Below are positions 8,274 to 17,659 of a stretch of 18,150 bases of DNA, in pieces. Under the pieces are notes generated by a model that ran no database searches, had not been told where the DNA came from, and saw only the letters and a program-made list of their open reading frames with translations. The translations under genes were made by a program, and so were the position numbers. This stretch comes from Hamiltosporidium magnivora (lineage: Eukaryota; Microsporidia; Dubosqiidae). The number at the start of each line of letters is the position of its first letter. Position 1 is the stretch's first letter. The stretch spans positions 1 through 18,150 of the forward strand of contig PITI01000168.1 in NCBI GenBank assembly GCA_004325065.1, in the 5' to 3' direction.

Positions 8274-10865
8274 TTAAAATATCGAATCTTTGATTCTTAT
8301 AGATACAAATCTTACAGTTTCACATGTATTTATTTCAAAAACAGACTTATAAATTTCAAAAAAATTGCTTAACTCAAAATCCATCATAATTCCAATATTT
8401 TTAAGAAGAATATTCCATTCCATAGAACCGTTAATCATCAAAATATGGTAAATTAAACTAAAAAAACATTTATAATATTCATTTGGATGTTCAACAGTAC
8501 AAAGAATCATTTCTAAAAAATTAGAATTTTCAAAAAATGAATGGTTTTCAAGTTTAAAAGATATTTTTTTCTTGAAAAAATCTGTTCCTTCAATCAAATG
8601 TAAATTTTTAAAACTTGAATAATTTCTTATAATTTTTTGAGAAGTCAAAAGTGACAAAACTTTTTTCAAATCTAAAATTGAAAATCCTTTAAAATTTAAA
8701 TCAATCAATTTGTTGTGAAAAATTATCATTTCTTTGATTTTTATATACAAATTTTCTAATCTTTTACCAAAAATATTGTCAGTTGGTTTTGTAGATTGCG
8801 AAATAGAAGGAAAATAACTTTTAAATGCCATTAATCTACCTTCCAATGCCAGTTGATCTTCATCTACATAATTTTCTTTAATAAATGTGTGACATTTATC
8901 ATAAAAATCATCTTCTGGAAAATCTTTTACGGAATAAAAAAAGTTTTCCCTTTTTTTCAAAGAAATGTACGGTTCGTTCTTTAAAAAAGTAAAAATTGTA
9001 TTTTCTTCTTTGAATTCCTTCCTTAACAATTTAATTTCTACACATCCGTTACTTCTAAAAACCTGTAAAAAACCCATTTTTTCTAAATCCATAAAATATC
9101 CATCAAATGCTTTTATCTCAACCTTTTGGTTTACATAAGTTCCATAAGAAGATTCCATCAGAAAATTTCTTACTTTTCCATACAAAATTCCCATTTCTTT
9201 TTCATCCTTCATATTTTCTGAATTATTGTATTCCATCTCAATATTTGAAAATAAAATGTTTTCTTTTTCTAAATCCTTCAAATTATTAGAGTTTTTGTAT
9301 TCCATTTCAATATTTGAAAATAAAATGTTTTCTTTTTCAATTTCATTTTCAAAAATTTTTCTTTCAAAAATTTCAGTTTTTAATTTTTTTACACTCAAAT
9401 TTCCATTAAACAGTGATTTCCTTATTTCTTCAATTATAAAGTTTTTAAAATTTGGTTTTTTAAAAGAAAGCAATCCTAAAATTAAATAAAGCGGCATTTC
9501 ATTAATAATCAAATGATCAAAAACAAATCTTTCCTGTTGTTTCTGTGTTGAAATATTCCTAAGAAATAAATAAAAATTTTTATTACGAATATTTTTATCT
9601 GAAATAAATCCGTTATCTTTTTCTAAAAACTTAAAATATATGACAAAATATCGATAAATATTTTGTTGAAATTTACTAAGTTTTTTTATTTCAAAAGATT
9701 CTTTTTGTGATATTTTATTGAATATTTGTTCATCTTCCTTCGCATTTTTATCAGAAATGACGTATCTGATATTATTATCTTTGATAATGGATTTACATAC
9801 ATTGAAACCACCTTTAATAGCAGAATTTATAATAGTTCTTCTATCAAGATCGTATTTCACACCAAGAATTCTTTTCAATTCATCTACATTGTCTCTATCT
9901 AAAAGAAAAGAGCCTTTTTGATCGATAAGACATTCAATTGCATGTATTCTATCTTCAACGGTTATCATTTTATTTCCACTATATGGTTCTTCTTGGCTTG
10001 TAAATATTTCAGATTTATTTTTACATTTTTCTAATTGTTCGATAAAATAGAATTTCGTTCTTTTTATTTTTCCATCAAATTCATCTCTGCTAATAATTTT
10101 TCCTTCGTTTATTTTAGACAATTTGGTTAAAAGTTTTAATCCAACTTTTATTTTGATACCAAATTTTTGAAAAATATCGTGCGATGAAATACCGTGTGCA
10201 GATTGAAAAACCAACCTTCGTATTTGTTCGTAAAGAGGAATGTCAAAGCGTAGTTCGTTTTTAGAAAGATCGTGTGTATTTAAATCTGTATTTAATTGAT
10301 TTCTGACTGATGGTTGTATATTTATATTTGGTTGGTTATTTTTAAGAGTTAAAATACATCCGTTTTCATCTCGAATTAATTTAACTAAATATCCGTTATT
10401 ATAAGATTTCTTTTCTAATAAACCGAGACTGGCAAGTTTTTTTACCAAATAAAATAATTTTTTTGGTTGCAAATTCAGTGCACTTTTAAGTTCTGAAGAA
10501 TGAACAAATTCATTTTTAGAAAGAAGAAGATTTATAAAAAGATAATATTCTTTAGAAACGAAATTGAAAGCCCCGTTTGTTAAATAATCTTTCCATGCAA
10601 CCGTTTCCATTCTAATATATTTATTTTTAAGAAAATTCAATAAAAATAAGTCAAATCCATTTTTTGTGTAATGATTGTAAGCAGTTAATCTTTCATTTGG
10701 GAGAGATACGAGTGTAAAAGATGCTTGTAAATTCTTTATTTCATTGTGACTAACTATTTCTACCCATGTTTTTTCTAATAAAAGAATTATTTCTTCTTGT
10801 GTAAGTTCTGATATTTTTGTACCGTAAATACCAAATGAAAACAGTTTTTGCTTTAAATCTTGCAT
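8274..10865 (-). CDS. TFC3: Probable TFIIIC B-block-binding subunit (tau138/GTF3C1 type)
   Basis: TFIIIC binds the B box inside tRNA genes and recruits RNA polymerase III; this subunit makes the main B-box contact in the nucleus. The 863-aa product has three regions that read as winged helices. The first, about 102-162 (SSELKSALNLQPKKLFYLVK, then LASLGLLEKK), fits the B-block-binding domain best. The second is about 208-276 (EQIRRLVFQSAHGISSHDIF). The third is about 301-372, with LDRRTIINSAIKGG resembling the D-R-K-T-I helix of this family. The C-terminal half is poorly conserved and Lys/Asn/Phe-rich. At 863 aa it is shorter than yeast Tfc3 (about 1160), as expected in microsporidia. Residues 510-555 are two tandem copies of a 23-aa unit. 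The start is firm: an in-frame TAG directly precedes the ATG, with CCCCC at -10 to -6. The call rests on domain pattern only; another multi-winged-helix protein is possible. Confidence 0.72.
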   Translation of the reverse strand: MQDLKQKLFSFGIYGTKISELTQEEIILLLEKTWVEIVSHNEIKNLQASFTLVSLPNERLTAYNHYTKNGFDLFLLNFLKNKYIRMETVAWKDYLTNGAFNFVSKEYYLFINLLLSKNEFVHSSELKSALNLQPKKLFYLVKKLASLGLLEKKSYNNGYLVKLIRDENGCILTLKNNQPNINIQPSVRNQLNTDLNTHDLSKNELRFDIPLYEQIRRLVFQSAHGISSHDIFQKFGIKIKVGLKLLTKLSKINEGKIISRDEFDGKIKRTKFYFIEQLEKCKNKSEIFTSQEEPYSGNKMITVEDRIHAIECLIDQKGSFLLDRDNVDELKRILGVKYDLDRRTIINSAIKGGFNVCKSIIKDNNIRYVISDKNAKEDEQIFNKISQKESFEIKKLSKFQQNIYRYFVIYFKFLEKDNGFISDKNIRNKNFYLFLRNISTQKQQERFVFDHLIINEMPLYLILGLLSFKKPNFKNFIIEEIRKSLFNGNLSVKKLKTEIFERKIFENEIEKENILFSNIEMEYKNSNNLKDLEKENILFSNIEMEYNNSENMKDEKEMGILYGKVRNFLMESSYGTYVNQKVEIKAFDGYFMDLEKMGFLQVFRSNGCVEIKLLRKEFKEENTIFTFLKNEPYISLKKRENFFYSVKDFPEDDFYDKCHTFIKENYVDEDQLALEGRLMAFKSYFPSISQSTKPTDNIFGKRLENLYIKIKEMIIFHNKLIDLNFKGFSILDLKKVLSLLTSQKIIRNYSSFKNLHLIEGTDFFKKKISFKLENHSFFENSNFLEMILCTVEHPNEYYKCFFSLIYHILMINGSMEWNILLKNIGIMMDFELSNFFEIYKSVFEINTCETVRFVSIRIKDSIF
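9201..9338 (-). repeat. Two tandem 69-bp units coding a duplicated 23-aa segment
   Basis: Units 9270-9338 and 9201-9269 encode residues 510-532 and 533-555 of the TFIIIC-like protein. Both begin EKENILFSNIEMEY and then diverge (KNSNNLKDL against NNSENMKDE). The DNA of the first 14 codons differs at only two synonymous third positions. The unit is in frame and acidic/polar, so it probably lengthens a surface linker. Near-identity suggests a recent duplication. Confidence 0.9.
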
Positions 10866-10870
10866 CTAAA

Positions 10871-10876
10871 GGGGGT
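10871..10876 (-). promoter_or_regulatory. C-run directly upstream of the TFIIIC-like gene start
   Basis: The coding strand reads ACCCCCTTTAGATG, with CCCCC at -10 to -6. A second C-rich group, ACCTCC (complement of 10885-10890), lies a little further upstream, with TTTAAATT between them. This is the arrangement described for microsporidian CCC-type start signals. PRE2 in this window has CCC at the same distance from its ATG. Confidence 0.55.
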
Positions 10877-10890
10877 AATTTAAAGGAGGT

Positions 10891-13113
10891 TTTTCATATT
10901 AAAAAAACTGAATTTTTATTAAACAAATTAAAATTGGTTTTTTTTTTGATTAAATTTTAAATAATTTTATAATTTTAAGAACTATAAAGTTTAAAGAAAC
11001 TTGGATAAAATCCATTTTTTTATTTTTATTTAATATTCTTTGACTCGTAATACAATTTTTTTATTTTTATTTAATATTCTTTGACTCGTAATACAATTTA
11101 ACACATTTAGTAAAAATGGCAAAGAGTCTTGGGAATGTCCTATAAATTTATTGAAATAAAAATATTTTCGCATTTTATTTTATTTTTTAAAATAGAATTG
11201 GCTGATAAAAAGAAGATTTTATTACCCCTCTGAGTATTGAAAAAAGTTTATTTTGAATTACACTTCTCAAGAAACTTTTCTCGTTTATTTATTCTTTTTT
11301 AATTTTTATTTTTTATAATTTGTCTGTTATAACTTATTTTGTTCAAAACTTGGTATTTTTTCATTTTGCATGACCTTAGTATGTTAAAAAGACAGTTGAT
11401 TCATTCTTAGTGATATTTAGAGAAGAATTTATTACAAAAATAAAGTTAAACATATAATGTGGGGTAAAAAACTTAGAAGAGGTTTGTTTTAATGATAAGA
11501 AAGTATTGGTTAACTCATAGGATGGAGGAGTGTTTGGATGGTTTGCTATGGATGTTTTTTTTAAAAAAACTTTGTAAGCTTTTTCTATAAATCTCTGTTA
11601 TTTATACTCCATGCTAATTTGGAATCTATTATTAAAAAAAATTGAAATTATAATGTGCATAATACAAGTCAGTAAATTGCTGTGATTTGGATCGCAGATT
11701 TATCAGATATATAGAATTTTTATAAGATGTAATTATTAAAAGGAAATTATGTTTTAAACCAAAATAATCAATGGCGTTGTAGGTTTAGAATTTGAATAAA
11801 ATGTTTCAAAATTTATACGTCTAAATATCTGTTCATTTTTTAGACAAAAATTAAAACAAAAAATGTGGAACAAAGACCGATTTTAAGATCAAATTAAATT
11901 AACCATGGTAGCTATGTAAGGATTTTTATACTCTAATTTATGATAAATACGGATATTGAAAAAAGGAATAAAGAATATTGAAAAATATGTTAAAATTGTG
12001 GTTTTTTTATTTGAATGATTCAGAAAACACCTTAATAAAAATATATATTATAATACGAAATAGGTATATTTTAATCTATCTGATATGACTCAAATAGAAA
12101 CGGCAAAAGAACAATTTTTCGTGTAATTACGTAAAAAAATTACAAGAGTATGCGAAAAATAATTTTAAGAGACTTATTTGGGATCTAATTTATGTTCAGA
12201 TAATTTTGCTTGTTTTTGCAGCTATACACTATAAATCTAAAAGAAGAAGTTGAAATTAACTCTATTTATTCAATTTTTGAAAATAAATATTCCGATAAAA
12301 AAAAGTAAAAAAAAACCAAGCGATAGAAACTGGTTTTGAACCAAACAAGTATCTTAGTTAGAATTATTAATAGATAGCACTCATTGATATTAAATTACAT
12401 ATCGTGATTCACTCTAAATCGGTAAACATGTAATAATAAAGAAAAGGTTCTTGTTAGTCAATGAGCTGAGATTTATTTATAAATTATTTTCTATGAAAAA
12501 CTGGTTTTTTAAATCTTACTTTTATTTTCTTTAAATGCTTAGATATACTTTATAGAACTTAGGTGTTGGAAATATATGGATATTCGTTGAACCAATAGTA
12601 TTCTCTAAACAAGTCAACCATTTTTTGATTGACGAGAATGTGTGTTGTGATATTTAACGAAAATGTGATTTCGTTATATACGTAAAGAAATATTAGAAAT
12701 ATTAGAAAAATAGAAGAATGGAATCAGATCGCTTACCAGTATTATAAATAGACATTAAAAGCAACGAATGTGTTTAAAGAAGCAATAGATACATTGAACT
12801 TCTACTGTGATCTAAAAGACAAAAAATATAACTAAAAAACATGTAAAAAGAAATTTAATATTAAAAAGAAATTGACTGAGCAGAAATATATACAAAAAAC
12901 AATGCAAAAAATAACATGAAATAAATCTGCATTCAATAGATGTTATTACCAATAAAAAATTCAACGTTAAATGCCATGGTTTTTAAAAAAAGAAGGCTAT
13001 AAAAAAAATAAAAATTTATGTGAATCCAAACAAACTTAATACTTCTTTATTTGATATATCCTATCAGGTATTCCAATCTTCTTCTTATTCTTCGTCGTTT
13101 ATTCACGTAGTTT
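10891..13113. other. Long gene-free region holding a tandem duplication
   Basis: No supported gene is seen in over 2 kb. It holds the 41-bp duplication at 11015-11096 and a short run of about 9-bp units (AGAAATATT-like) at 12686-12719. Around 11400-11620, plus-strand frames read pieces such as KLRRGLF and WLTHRMEECLDGLLWM, broken by stops and of unknown origin. The rest is AT-rich without motifs. Confidence 0.45.
11015..11096. repeat. Exact two-copy 41-bp tandem repeat
   Basis: Copies 11015-11055 and 11056-11096 are identical base for base. Each begins with seven T and ends TTTGACTCGTAATACAA. No frame crosses it. An exact copy in otherwise drifting spacer implies a recent slippage or repair duplication. 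Confidence 0.95.
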
Positions 13114-13789
13114 TTAAAAGATATATAAAATAATATCTGACGAAGTGAATGTGTCATTTCCTAGCTTCATTGAGTTAAATATAAAACGATCGGAGCAAAA
13201 ATTTAGTTCAGCCCCCATTTCACCTTTTATTCTGTATCCTTTAACTTCATTTCCATTAACTATGTTGAAAATAATGATGTTTTCCTCGTTTTCAATGTGC
13301 CATATTTAAGTTTTTGATGAATAAATTCTGAAAGCCTGTAGATTTCTTTTATATAATGCTTTCCTTTAACCAAAATCCAATTTTGGCAAGAAAAGTATCA
13401 TTTTTCACTATATTTGAAAATTTAGAAAGCTCTATAACAAATGATTTTATTTGATTTATATTTGAAAGAGCCATCTCGACTTCAGAGTTTTTTTTATACT
13501 CGAAAATTTCTAAAAACTGTTGCCTGTTAATTTTATGATTTAATTTAATGATTGTGAAAACTTTGTATTGTTTACCACAACCAGCGCCAGCTATTTCTGT
13601 TTTTTTTAATTCGACAATCAAATTTTTATATTCATCCGTTTCGGAAACCAATTTAAAATCTTTTTCAAATTCTTTTATGATATTCGTAACTTCATTATAT
13701 CCGAGCTCGAATACCATCAAACAAAGTACAATAATACACCCAGAAACTATAGCCGCGATTTTAAATCCTTTCGTTTTGAAAAAAGACAT
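13114..13789 (-). pseudogene. Membrane-anchored protein gene, apparently broken by two frameshifts
   Basis: The first frame (13349-13789) starts at ATG and gives 146 aa: a basic start (FKTKGFK), a hydrophobic segment at about 10-28 (signal peptide or N-terminal anchor), then a soluble, probably helical part. Near its stop a second frame takes over (KHYIKEIYRLSEFIHQKLKY, about 13370-13300). A third then continues (ENEENIIIFNIVNGNEVKGY, later NSMKLGNDTFTSSDIILY) and stops at 13114-13116. All three pieces have coding-like composition and join end to end, so an ancestral protein of about 224 aa lost its frame near 13360 and near 13298. I do not know the family. No C-run or G-run precedes the ATG (only TACC), but AAATTTT lies upstream. 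A functional 146-aa form, or sequencing errors in an intact gene, are alternatives. Confidence 0.6.
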
Positions 13790-14338
13790 GGTAGTATTTG
13801 AAAATTTAATATTTTGTTAGAAAAACGGTCTAGTTCTTTTCAAATCCAATTAAATTAATTTAGAAATATTGACTTGTCTTTTAGATTTTTTTTGTATTTA
13901 ATTTTCATATGAATCCAATCAAATTTATAAGTGTGATCATTGAAATATCATGTCATCTTATAGTTATTCGTGGTAGAAATTCACATTTTATTGAACTAAC
14001 AAATCGATTCATCTGTTTTGAAAAAAGGCAATTTGTATTATCTCAATGCCAGATATATCTAGTCTAGTATATGAGCAAGCAATATCATGAAGATGACGAA
14101 GACTTGCCTCTAAATGGCCATTTGTTGGTAAAAATAAAAGACAATATAGTGTTCTGATTGAGAATATGAATCTAAAGGTTTGTTTCTAAACTTACAAAAC
14201 CAGCAATGGTCGGCAGAAGTAGACCATGGCACACCCCTAAACGTTTAATTGGTTTAAAAAAAATCTCTAAAAATGTTAAAGTTTCTTTCTAGGTTAAAGC
14301 GCATCATTATTTAATTCAAATCTGGGTTAACAAGTTTC
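13790..14338. other. Spacer with one short coding-like ORF
   Basis: At 14071-14157 on the plus strand a 28-aa frame runs from ATG to TGA (MSKQYHEDDEDLPLNGHLLV and eight more residues). Its balanced, acidic composition suggests a fossil or tiny gene, without recognisable family or start motif. From about 14200 the DNA may be the 3' non-coding tail of the retrotransposon at 14339-16015, whose coding strand points this way. Confidence 0.35.
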
Positions 14339-14483
14339 TCACTTTTGAATCATTTTTTCTGCCCTTTTAACAACCTCATTATCTTCCTCTAAATCTGATT
14401 TTTTGTTTATATTTATTGTCGGTTCCTTCACTGTAGTTAAACCATCCAAAATAAGAGATATAATATTTTTGGAATTTATTTGG

Positions 14484-14753
14484 TTAGCACCAACTTCCTT
14501 GTATTTGCTTGCGGTAATGGGGTGTTGGTTGTTTATGCATCTCAGCTCCTAAAATAACACTTAATGATGCTCTCTTCCAACTCTGTTCGGCATTTGGTCT
14601 AGACTCAAGTCCCCTTCGTCGATCAAAAGAAATTGTTTCGACCGTCTTCTTGTGCACTATGGATTGTATATATGCCTCTATATTCATGAGTATTTGTAGT
14701 CTCTTAACATTCGTCCTATGGTATTTTGTCATAATACCGTCCCAAGTCATCAC
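14484..14753 (-). pseudogene. Open fragment of the retrotransposon protein, downstream of the endonuclease core
   Basis: This 89-codon open fragment carries the region after the nuclease core: TWDGIMTKYHR, AYIQSIVHKK and FDRRRGLE. It belongs to the decayed element and is not a separate gene. The upstream part lies in another frame (stop and frameshift near 14755-14775). Near 14490 the frame changes again: the last 50 codons, ending at 14339, read in a neighbouring frame (GANQINSKNI to KRAEKMIQK). Confidence 0.7.
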
Positions 14754-15308
14754 ATAAGGAATTATCTCTAGAATAAATAATAAATAAGACCTAACTCATT
14801 TGCTAATAGGTTGTACTTCCTAAGCGTCTCGATTTCAACTATTTGAAGAGAGTCTTGGGATGTGATTCCCACTTCAACGAGGGTTATACTATTTTTTCAT
14901 TTATCGAAAATGAATATATCTAATATATTACACCGAATCTTGACATCGTTTTTATCCTAATGTCCACTCTTATCTCTGCACACTCATTATAAAAAATTCT
15001 TGCACTGAGTGGCTTCTGATCTGTTTTGAAGACTTAAACTTATATCTATTTAAGAGAAGTAAGTGTAGGCATTGTATCACTTCATTTTATCTTCTAGTAC
15101 AGTTATGGCCAAGCATTTTTTTACATCTAGTTGCTAAATGGTCTACTATTTTTCTTGACTGATTGCAGTGTTGGTACACACCTTATGATCTCCAGAAAAA
15201 TTCCGGTCTTGGATATAGCAGAACACTGATTCATTATGTGGCATAATTTTACCCTTCTTTAGCCATTTTGAAGGTGCAATAATATTCACAAGCTCGTTTT
15301 TTCTTGCA

Positions 15309-15539
15309 TTATATAACTTTGAATGTAATTTTTCTTTCTATTTCGTTATATAATTTTGCAAGTTGAGCTTCTTCTAAATTCCTCTTAGTGACTGATTCTT
15401 CTAACTTATATTTCACTTTTATAATTCCTTTTATTAGTGGAAGATGGGTTTTATTAGTATTCTCTACCTTGAGGATCGCTGATCTCCTAGTTAATATTTC
15501 TTTACTTTTTTCCAGACAATCCAAGAGTTGCAGAAGCAT
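15309..15539 (-). pseudogene. Open fragment of the retrotransposon protein, between reverse transcriptase and zinc knuckle
   Basis: This 76-codon open fragment (MLLQLLDCLEKSKEIL, later HLPLIKGIIKVKYKLEE and EEAQLAKLYNEIERK) is Leu/Lys/Glu-rich and helical. It is continued in other frames on both sides: HSVEIRKK upstream, and HSKLYNARKNEL downstream, where the final TFKVI of this frame overlaps HSKLY of the next. The ATG is therefore internal to the former protein, not a real start. Confidence 0.7.
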
Positions 15540-16015
15540 TTTTTGCGTATCTCAACACTATGAATATCTTTTTGAGGTTTTGTTCTAAGAATGTATGCAC
15601 TCTCTTTTCATTCTGAGCGGATATGAACTTTGTTTCTTAATGAGGCCACACTTAGTGCTTCATCTAGCTAAAAAAAGGTCGGTATTTTACGTCGAATTAC
15701 CTCTATATAATAGTTTATCAATAATATTACACTTACACAATTGTATTTCCATTATTTCAAATTGAAAACCATTTTTAATAGTACATATTTTATTTATATT
15801 GAGGTTTGAATAAAAATGCATATTTTCACTTGATATTATTATATTAAAGTATTCTAGGTTAACATTTATATCATTTTAAAACCACTATTCTTACATCCTG
15901 TTATTTTAGCTCGAGGAAGTGTGTAACTCATCCAATTAACGAAAAAGTTGCTTTGATTTATTTTATGTTAAGTCTAAATCATCTAAGAACAAGTCAATTG
16001 AGTATCCACGAGCCC

Positions 16016-16942
16016 GGTAGCGTTCTTATACTTACACCTACAGCCGAATAGATTCTTACCGAAATATATCGTTATGAATTACATAGGTTTTGCTCCGGTA
16101 TTGTAATGCCATAATAACATTAGCATCTGCTATTTAGTACTCTCGGCTTATTTTAAGGGGTTTTTATGTATCTTACACGCACAAAGTTTTTGTAGTTGAA
16201 TAGGCAAGGCTAAAATATCATGCTTTTAAATTAAATTTCTCTATTATCTCGGCCGGGTTTTCTAACTTAGTTAGATGAAAAAACTTTAATTTTTATTTGA
16301 CAAAAATATTTTACGATCTATACACGTCTCTCTCTTTATATAAATTTTCTGGCAAAAATGAAAATTTGGTTGGCTGCTTATTAAAAATCAAAAAAAAAAA
16401 CATTCAAATCAATTTCAACAAATCATTACCAAGATAAAAGTTTTTACTTGAATATTCTCTTTCATTGTTGACATAAATAAATATGTTTAAATTGATATTA
16501 TATTCTATTAACTTTTCTGTCTTTACAATATTTTTATGCCACAATAATTTTTTAAGCTTTGTTAATTTAGAAATATTTCTTGTATTTTTACGAATTTATT
16601 TACTATTCAAGTTACATCAATTTTATGAAATTGTTTTCAATTATTTTTAGATTAAAAAATACTTTCAATAGGAAAATAATTTAACTTCGTAGTTTATTCT
16701 TTACAATTTCAAAAAGAAACTGAATTTAAGGCAAAAATTCATTCGAAAAAAATCAATTAAAGATGAAAGATTTATTTGAAAGAAATATACTTTTGGTAAA
16801 AAGACTTGTAAAAAGCACAGAATTTCGACATAAAAAAGTTTTAAAAAAATAAAAAATTTATGAAAAGAGATTTTTCGAGATAGAAAAAATTTCGAGATAA
16901 AAAAAATTTCCAAACGAATAATAAAATTTATGAAGAAAGATT
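16016..16942. other. Spacer between the dead retrotransposon and PRE2
   Basis: The part up to about 16260 has mixed base composition and may be the remains of the element's upstream RT domain; only uncertain pieces such as AVGVSIRT are readable. From 16270 it is extremely AT-rich. At 16874-16907 a 17-bp unit (TTCGAGATA plus an A-run) occurs twice with small changes. The open frame 16701-16913 on the minus strand is Phe/Leu/Lys low complexity and is not supported. Confidence 0.4.
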
Positions 16943-16947
16943 TTATT
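16942..16947 (-). terminator. AATAAA polyadenylation-type signal overlapping the PRE2 stop
   Basis: The coding strand ends ATGAGTAAATAAAATC, so AATAAA overlaps the TAA stop codon. Polyadenylation signals at or just inside the stop are known in microsporidia, which have very short 3' UTRs. In DNA this AT-rich the hexamer can also arise by chance. Confidence 0.4.
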
Positions 16948-17644
16948 TACTCATAATCTCATCATACAATTGACTGATATCATAGCTTCCTATCTTTTCC
17001 CATCCATTACAATCCATAAAATATAGATTAACTACACCACCAGAAAAGGCATCTCGATGTCCCGCATGAAATATAGCTCTTTTTCCTAACGAAAGTGCTT
17101 CGTCTTTTGACATATCAAATTTATATTCAGAATTAAGAATACCGTGCGCTATTGTACTTCCACTTCCCACTGAAAATAATTTCCCTTCGAGTCTCCTACC
17201 ATCATTGTCCACATAATACAAACCTGGACCATTTTTATCCCATCCACATATCATAGTTCCCATAGAAAGGCCATATCTTCTGTATGGATATATAGAATTA
17301 CTCAGATACATACTAGCAGCACGTGCTGTTATTCTTCTACCATTGTGTAATTCATATCTTTTGGCTTCGATTCCCATAAGTTTTTCCCAATAAAAACAAT
17401 CAGCTGCTCCACCTGCCATCGTGCCAAGTAAATATTTATTAACTTCAATTACTTTATTGACAGTCTGAGAAGCAATATACGGTCCTGAAGTAGCCCTAGA
17501 ATCCACTGCAATAACCATTCCACCAGAAAATATAAATGCTAAAGTCGTAGTGCCATAAAATGGTTTAATTGTATTTTTTATTATATCGCTATCTATTTTT
17601 GTCAATTCTATTTCTTTCACACTCTTGAATACTGAATCTTCCAT
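16943..17644 (-). CDS. PRE2: 20S proteasome subunit beta-5 (chymotrypsin-like)
   Basis: This is the catalytic subunit that cleaves after hydrophobic residues in the 20S core, in cytosol and nucleus. The 233-aa precursor has a 31-residue propeptide ending in Gly31, and Thr32 becomes the catalytic Thr1 (FYG|TTTLAF). In mature numbering Asp17 and Arg19 (AVDSRAT), Lys33 (QTVNKV) and the beta-5 signature GTMAGGAADC with Met45 in the S1 pocket are present. SMGTMICGWD, SVGSGS and HRDAFSGG follow, the last two shifted by about one residue from yeast. The mature chain is 202 aa, and every residue needed for activity is visible. The propeptide is much shorter than yeast's (about 75). The ATG is the first Met, with CCC at -8 to -6 on the coding strand. 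No neighbour is functionally linked. Confidence 0.97.
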   Translation of the reverse strand: MEDSVFKSVKEIELTKIDSDIIKNTIKPFYGTTTLAFIFSGGMVIAVDSRATSGPYIASQTVNKVIEVNKYLLGTMAGGAADCFYWEKLMGIEAKRYELHNGRRITARAASMYLSNSIYPYRRYGLSMGTMICGWDKNGPGLYYVDNDGRRLEGKLFSVGSGSTIAHGILNSEYKFDMSKDEALSLGKRAIFHAGHRDAFSGGVVNLYFMDCNGWEKIGSYDISQLYDEIMSK

Positions 17645-17649
17645 TTTAA

Positions 17650-17652
17650 GGG
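17650..17652 (-). promoter_or_regulatory. CCC motif directly upstream of PRE2
   Basis: The coding strand reads ACTCCCTTAAAATG, with CCC at -8 to -6. The distance matches the C-run of the TFIIIC-like gene (-10 to -6). It stands out because C-runs are rare in the surrounding AT-rich spacer. Confidence 0.5.
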
Positions 17653-17659
17653 AGTTTTT

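Larger units (their letters stand above)
14339..16015 (-). mobile_element. Decayed non-LTR retrotransposon with restriction-like endonuclease
   Basis: Pieces of one protein appear in order on the minus strand, in shifting frames. First is a reverse transcriptase catalytic motif, YSIDLFLDDLDL (15969-16004, DD at 15978-15983). Then come the thumb region (ILLINYYIEVI, LDEALSVASLRNKVHIRSE, stop, HSVEIRKK), an intact 76-codon stretch (15309-15539), and YNARKNELVN to CYIQDRN. Next is a zinc knuckle, QHCNQSRKIVDHLATRC (about 15122-15175), with the first Cys apparently changed to Tyr. The endonuclease core follows (IRCNILDIFIFDK, stop, ITLVEVGITSQDSLQ; about 14850-14950), where the expected Pro-Asp is Leu-Asp. 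VMTWDGIMTKYH and AYIQSIVHKKTVET come next, and the end is RAEKMIQK at the stop 14339-14341. RT, then CCHC, then PD-D/E-K nuclease is the R2-type order. Several stops and frameshifts mean it is dead. The 5' half is lost or unreadable; weak similarity may reach about 16250. Confidence 0.82.

Noticed and set aside
9107..9921. Plus-strand ORFs of 60 to 87 codons
   Set aside because: They lie antisense inside the 863-aa gene and are Ser/Phe/Leu shadows of it; two of them overlap the duplicated 69-bp unit.
11400..11620. Possible transposase fragment (GKKLRRGLF and following frames)
   Set aside because: No catalytic D/E motif could be read and the frames are broken; not enough to name a family.
13548..13820. 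90-codon plus-strand ORF
   Set aside because: Antisense shadow of the membrane-anchored gene; its composition mirrors that gene.
16701..16913. 70-codon minus-strand ORF downstream of PRE2
   Set aside because: Low-complexity Phe/Leu/Lys product over imperfect tandem A-rich repeats; no supporting signal.
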